Source: Deferribacteraceae bacterium (GTDB taxonomy: Bacteria > Chrysiogenota > Deferribacteres > Deferribacterales > JAISNW01). Taken from it: 7,715 bases of DNA. The stretch is from positions 1 through 7,715 of the forward strand of contig JAITJJ010000183.1 in NCBI GenBank assembly GCA_031278965.1. Direction: 5' to 3'. The notes beneath the pieces were generated by a model. It worked only from the letters and a program-made list of their open reading frames with translations. It was not told where the DNA came from and searched no databases. Within the stretch, counting starts at the first letter, position 1. Every line of letters starts with the position of its first letter. Shown here piece after piece: positions 6,026 through 7,715 of this stretch. Both the position numbers and the translations under genes were made by a program.

Positions 6026-6474
6026 AAAGCATAGTAATAATGGGGATCGGCAATCTCCTATTCAGTGATGAAGGGATAGGGGTTCACGTAGCCAGAGAGC
6101 TTATGAAGCGGGATCTGCCGGAAAATATAAAGGTATATGATGCCGGAACACTTGGAATATTAAGCGCCCCTCTCTTTGAAGGTTCAGATCTGCTTATATT
6201 GATAGATGCAGTGGATGCTCCGGGCAAAGCAGGAGAGGTGAAAATATACTCCAAAGACGAGATTATGCTCTCCAATATACCGCTGAAACTCACCCCTCAC
6301 CAGATTGGGATTCAAGAAACCCTCCTTGTATCAGAGATGCGCGGTGTTGCGCCTAAAGAAGTGATCTTTTTCGGAGCTATACCAAAAAATTATGATACTT
6401 CCGATAAACTCACTCCAGATGGGGAAAAGGCAAAGGAAAAGATATTGGCGGAACTTGAAAAATATCTTGTATAA
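6022..6474 (+). CDS. [NiFe]-hydrogenase maturation protease (HybD/HyaD/HycI family)
   Basis: This 150-residue cytoplasmic endopeptidase is expected to clip the C-terminal extension of a [NiFe]-hydrogenase large subunit after nickel insertion. Motifs are GIGNLLFSDEGIGVHV (8-23), YDAGTLG (39-45), LILIDAVDA (58-66) and HQIG (93-96). Glu17, Asp62 and His93 correspond closely to the three nickel-sensing ligands of HybD (E16, D62, H93). Length matches HycI/HybD. Its ATG overlaps the ATPase stop in an ATGA arrangement, so it is translationally coupled to the exporter genes. No hydrogenase structural gene or hyp gene is visible. A target must lie elsewhere in the genome, or the enzyme acts on another substrate. 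A probable terminator overlaps its stop codon. Confidence 0.93.
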   Translation: MKSIVIMGIGNLLFSDEGIGVHVARELMKRDLPENIKVYDAGTLGILSAPLFEGSDLLILIDAVDAPGKAGEVKIYSKDEIMLSNIPLKLTPHQIGIQETLLVSEMRGVAPKEVIFFGAIPKNYDTSDKLTPDGEKAKEKILAELEKYLV

Positions 6475-6507
6475 CCGCTTTCCTCTCGCTGTTATCTGTT
6501 GTTTTTA
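6471..6507 (+). terminator. Probable terminator of the ndk-exporter-protease run
   Basis: ATAACcGC (6471-6478) pairs with GCtGTTAT (6488-6495), leaving one mismatch and a pyrimidine-rich 9-base loop. The stem is followed by CTGTTGTTTTT. The stem begins one base before the TAA stop of the protease gene. It is weaker than the HU terminator but well placed. The next 150 bases up to 6664 contain no open frame I would call. Confidence 0.45.
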
Positions 6508-6664
6508 ATGTAGCATTTATCTCTCATTCTGCCAATTATGCAGACTGGCATCCGCCTGCAGCATTTCTACGAATCTGGGAAGGATAGAGCACTATAATAA
6601 AGGTTCAATACCACAGGCATACTTTCGCTTTTTCGTAATAAAAACACTGGAAGAAGCCGCAATC

Positions 6665-7195
6665 TTATTCTGATTGACGCGCAGCTTTTTGAATAAGGAT
6701 CTTATTGCCGTAAGCCATACGATCTTTTCCTTTAGAACTCGCATGGAAATGGTTCCCTTTCAAACCGTCCGTATATTTAAACGGATTATTAGTGACGGAC
6801 GGTTCAATCTTAAATTTATTTAGCTTGCTGCTATCCAGACAGAATTGACTTCTGGAGAGTGCATCTATCGACACTTCCAAATCCTTGGCAGTAAAGAGGA
6901 TATTTTCAAAAGCGGCGGAACCGGTAAATTCATACTCGGTTTGGGAGAGGCCGGAAGGCCTTATATTTCCTATGGACAGTTCTCTCTCATTGTTGAAGAC
7001 GATATTAAAGCCGTTTATGGTAAGGATGTGAATAAATGGATTGAAATATGAACTTTCAAGGCTCCAATTATCAATATTTTGCAGATATTCCGCCGGCATA
7101 TCCTTGGATACGGAGCCAGCGGAGAAAACTATACCGAAGTAAAGTCCCGCCATAATTAACGCTGCTGTTAAAACTGCGCAAATAAATTTATTCAT
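6665..7195 (-). CDS. Hypothetical exported or membrane-anchored protein
   Basis: I do not recognise this 176-residue protein. It starts with MNKF and one hydrophobic segment (about residues 4-26), which reads as an uncleaved signal anchor or signal peptide without a lipobox. The rest is soluble and probably periplasmic. The middle (about 43-112, with NPFIHILTINGFNIVF and ELSIGNIRPSGLS) alternates hydrophobic and polar residues like beta strands. It vaguely recalls AsmA-like repeats, but this is only an impression. The C-terminal 40 residues are polar and basic and look less constrained, so the end could be frayed. It has two cysteines (6 and 119). AAGGAG lies about nine bases before the ATG, within a small hairpin. 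It stands alone, facing the protease gene tail to tail. Confidence 0.7.
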   Translation of the reverse strand: MNKFICAVLTAALIMAGLYFGIVFSAGSVSKDMPAEYLQNIDNWSLESSYFNPFIHILTINGFNIVFNNERELSIGNIRPSGLSQTEYEFTGSAAFENILFTAKDLEVSIDALSRSQFCLDSSKLNKFKIEPSVTNNPFKYTDGLKGNHFHASSKGKDRMAYGNKILIQKAARQSE

Positions 7196-7210
7196 AGGAG
7201 CAAACTCCTT
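7196..7210 (-). promoter_or_regulatory. Ribosome-binding site inside a perfect 5-bp hairpin
   Basis: In the minus-strand transcript AAGGAG (7210-7205) is followed by TTTG and then CTCCT (7200-7196), which directly abuts the ATG at 7195. AGGAG and CTCCT pair perfectly across a four-base loop, so the SD could be sequestered. This may lower or regulate translation of the hypothetical protein. Confidence 0.5.
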
Positions 7211-7220
7211 TTTATAACGC

Positions 7221-7314
7221 CTTATCCTTTCATACTATAACCCTATAACTGGGTGAAATAATGAAGGATTACGGCGATGCATATGCTTATCCTTTCATAC
7301 TATAATACTATAAC
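7221..7314. repeat. Two-copy direct repeat with 65-bp period
   Basis: A 20-base sequence beginning CTTATCCTTTCATAC occurs exactly at 7221-7240 and 7286-7305. With the following bases included, 7221-7249 and 7286-7314 match at 27 of 29 positions. A near-inverse copy of part of it, ATGAAGGAT, lies at 7261-7269 between them. On the minus strand each copy contains TATAGT-like sequence upstream of the hypothetical gene ending at 6665. It could be a duplicated promoter or operator, or the remnant of a small tandem duplication. Confidence 0.75.
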
Positions 7315-7443
7315 CCGTATTATAATAAGAAAAACGCATCCGGAGGCTATTCAATATCAACCTTACTAGATTGTAATATTAAATGCGAAAAGGATTTAGT
7401 ATACGGAGACAATTATTTTTTTTGGGGGAGGGGATAGATTTCT
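7315..7443. other. Non-coding stretch, no gene seen
   Basis: No supported open frame or RNA gene is visible here. The content is AT-rich sequence with TATAAT-like words near 7320, a small TCCGGA palindrome, and a T8-G5-A-G4 run at about 7417-7433. Together with its repeat-bearing flanks, the region without a confident gene spans about 7196 to 7670. Confidence 0.5.
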
Positions 7444-7504
7444 GAAAAGAGAAAAAAGAAAAAAAGAGAAAAAGAAAAAGAAAAAGAAAAAGAAAAAGAA
7501 AAAA
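7444..7504. repeat. 61-base pure-purine tract with (AAAAAG)5
   Basis: Every base from 7444 to 7504 is A or G on the plus strand. Five perfect AAAAAG units occupy 7469-7498, followed by AAAAAA; the left part is a looser mix of AAAAAG-like blocks. Such a homopurine microsatellite is prone to slippage. It lies about 85 bases upstream of the promoter at 7587-7614. It is non-coding as far as I can see. Confidence 0.9.
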
Positions 7505-7531
7505 CGAGCCTATTAAGCCAATCCTACAGCG

Positions 7532-7642
7532 ATGTCAAGGTTTGCGCAGCAACCCGAAGAGCTTGACCTTGACCTTGACCTTGACCTTGACAGAGGGAGA
7601 GCTTGTGTTATCATCCAAGACCTTTATTCTCTTTTCTATTAA
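7532..7642 (+). CDS. Doubtful small ORF with a Leu-Asp repeat
   Basis: An ATG at 7532 opens 36 codons ending in TAA (7640-7642). The product reads MSRFAQQPEE, then five Leu-Asp pairs made by the TTGACC hexamers, then a short ordinary tail. There is no recognisable SD before the ATG. The same bases form a better-supported promoter, so this is most likely a chance frame through a repeat. It is listed because the hexamer repeat keeps the frame open. Confidence 0.12.
   Translation: MSRFAQQPEELDLDLDLDLDRGRACVIIQDLYSLFY
7563..7592 (+). repeat. Hexanucleotide array (TTGACC)4-TTGACA
   Basis: Four exact TTGACC units (7563-7586) are followed by a fifth that ends in A instead of C. The complementary word GTCAAGG occurs once at 7534-7540, so the region can fold back on itself. 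Each unit is one base away from the -35 consensus TTGACA, and the last unit matches it exactly. Confidence 0.95.
7587..7614 (+). promoter_or_regulatory. Strong extended -10 promoter whose -35 is the last hexamer repeat unit
   Basis: TTGACA (7587-7592) is a perfect -35. After 16 bases comes TATCAT (7609-7614), 5 of 6 to the -10 consensus, preceded by TG at 7606-7607 to give TGTTATCAT, an extended -10. Transcription should begin near 7621 and run into the SD at 7671-7676. It is the best promoter match in the window. Confidence 0.65.
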
Positions 7643-7685
7643 AAATATGGCTTGTTTATAATGACTTATAAAGGAGTGTTAATAA

Positions 7686-7715
7686 ATATTCGAAGTTATC
7701 GGCGGTCTTCTTGTA
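7686..7715 (+). CDS. Possible 5' end of a gene with a non-standard start (truncated by window edge)
   Basis: AAGGAG at 7671-7676 is a strong SD downstream of the promoter at 7587-7614, so a gene should begin here. At the ideal spacing of nine bases there is no ATG, GTG or TTG. The codon is ATA (7686-7688), directly after TAATAA stops, and the frame continues TTC GAA GTT ATC GGC GGT CTT CTT GTA (FEVIGGLLV), a plausible hydrophobic start. Alternatives are ATT at 7688 (then RSYRRSSC), GTG at 7676 (too close to the SD), or a start beyond the edge. A base error turning ATG into ATA is possible. No product can be named. Confidence 0.3.
   Translation, partial: MFEVIGGLLV

Noticed and set aside
6471..6664. 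Extra small gene or RNA between the protease and orphan genes
   Set aside because: No open frame with an SD and no recognisable RNA fold; only the terminator-like hairpin and scattered short inverted words.
7261..7305. 14-codon leader peptide starting at the ATG at 7261
   Set aside because: It is very short, has only a weak GGGTG before it, and its sequence arises from the direct repeat. No gene follows on the plus strand at a suitable distance.
7510..7538. Minus-strand promoter TTGACA (7538-7533), 17 bases, TAATAG (7515-7510)
   Set aside because: The -35 is perfect and the spacing ideal, but the -10 matches at only 3 of 6 positions. The transcript would need a leader of over 300 bases through the purine tract to reach the orphan gene.

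Overview
The window looks like ordinary chromosomal DNA from a Gram-negative, probably motile and at least partly anaerobic bacterium. A flagellar rod-family gene suggests motility. A Wzm/Wzt-type polysaccharide ABC exporter suggests a Gram-negative envelope. A [NiFe]-hydrogenase maturation protease and a flavoprotein with a compact cysteine motif suggest anaerobic redox metabolism. Base composition is moderately AT-rich by eye, and Shine-Dalgarno (SD) sites are purine-rich. I cannot assign a genus. The mix is compatible with groups such as Desulfobacterota or Nitrospirota, but that is a guess. I see no phage, transposon, CRISPR, rRNA or tRNA.

Layout. (a) 1-531, minus strand: the 5' end of a CxxC zinc-ribbon-like gene runs off the left edge, and a very short flagellar rod-family gene lies upstream of it. 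(b) 586-2669, plus strand: a two-gene unit encodes a membrane-anchored phosphate-binding-like protein with a duplicated helical-hairpin N-terminus, and an iron-sulfur-flavoprotein-like oxidoreductase. (c) 2711-3050, minus strand: an HU gene with its terminator. (d) 3051-3318: a divergent intergenic region with a 12-bp palindrome and a long leader, followed by a UPF0016/GDT1-family cation transporter on the plus strand (3319-4005). (e) 4121-6474, plus strand: a tight four-gene run of ndk, wzm-like, wzt-like and hydrogenase maturation protease, ending in a probable terminator. (f) 6665-7195, minus strand: an unrecognised exported or membrane-anchored protein. (g) 7196-7715: about 500 bases with no confident gene but many repeats. 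These are a 65-bp-period direct repeat, a 61-base pure-purine tract with AAAAAG units, and a TTGACC hexamer array. The last unit of the array is a consensus -35 element, and a plus-strand gene begins at the right edge.

How the genes fit together. The ABC permease and ATPase should form one exporter for a lipid-linked glycan. NDP kinase makes the nucleoside triphosphates needed for sugar activation, although it is also a housekeeping gene. The maturation protease is translationally coupled to the ATPase gene but has no visible hydrogenase target here. The strongest unusual signals are the hexamer-array promoter at the right end and the duplicated membrane module of the phosphate-binding-like protein. 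I did not find a clear, entirely new multi-gene system.
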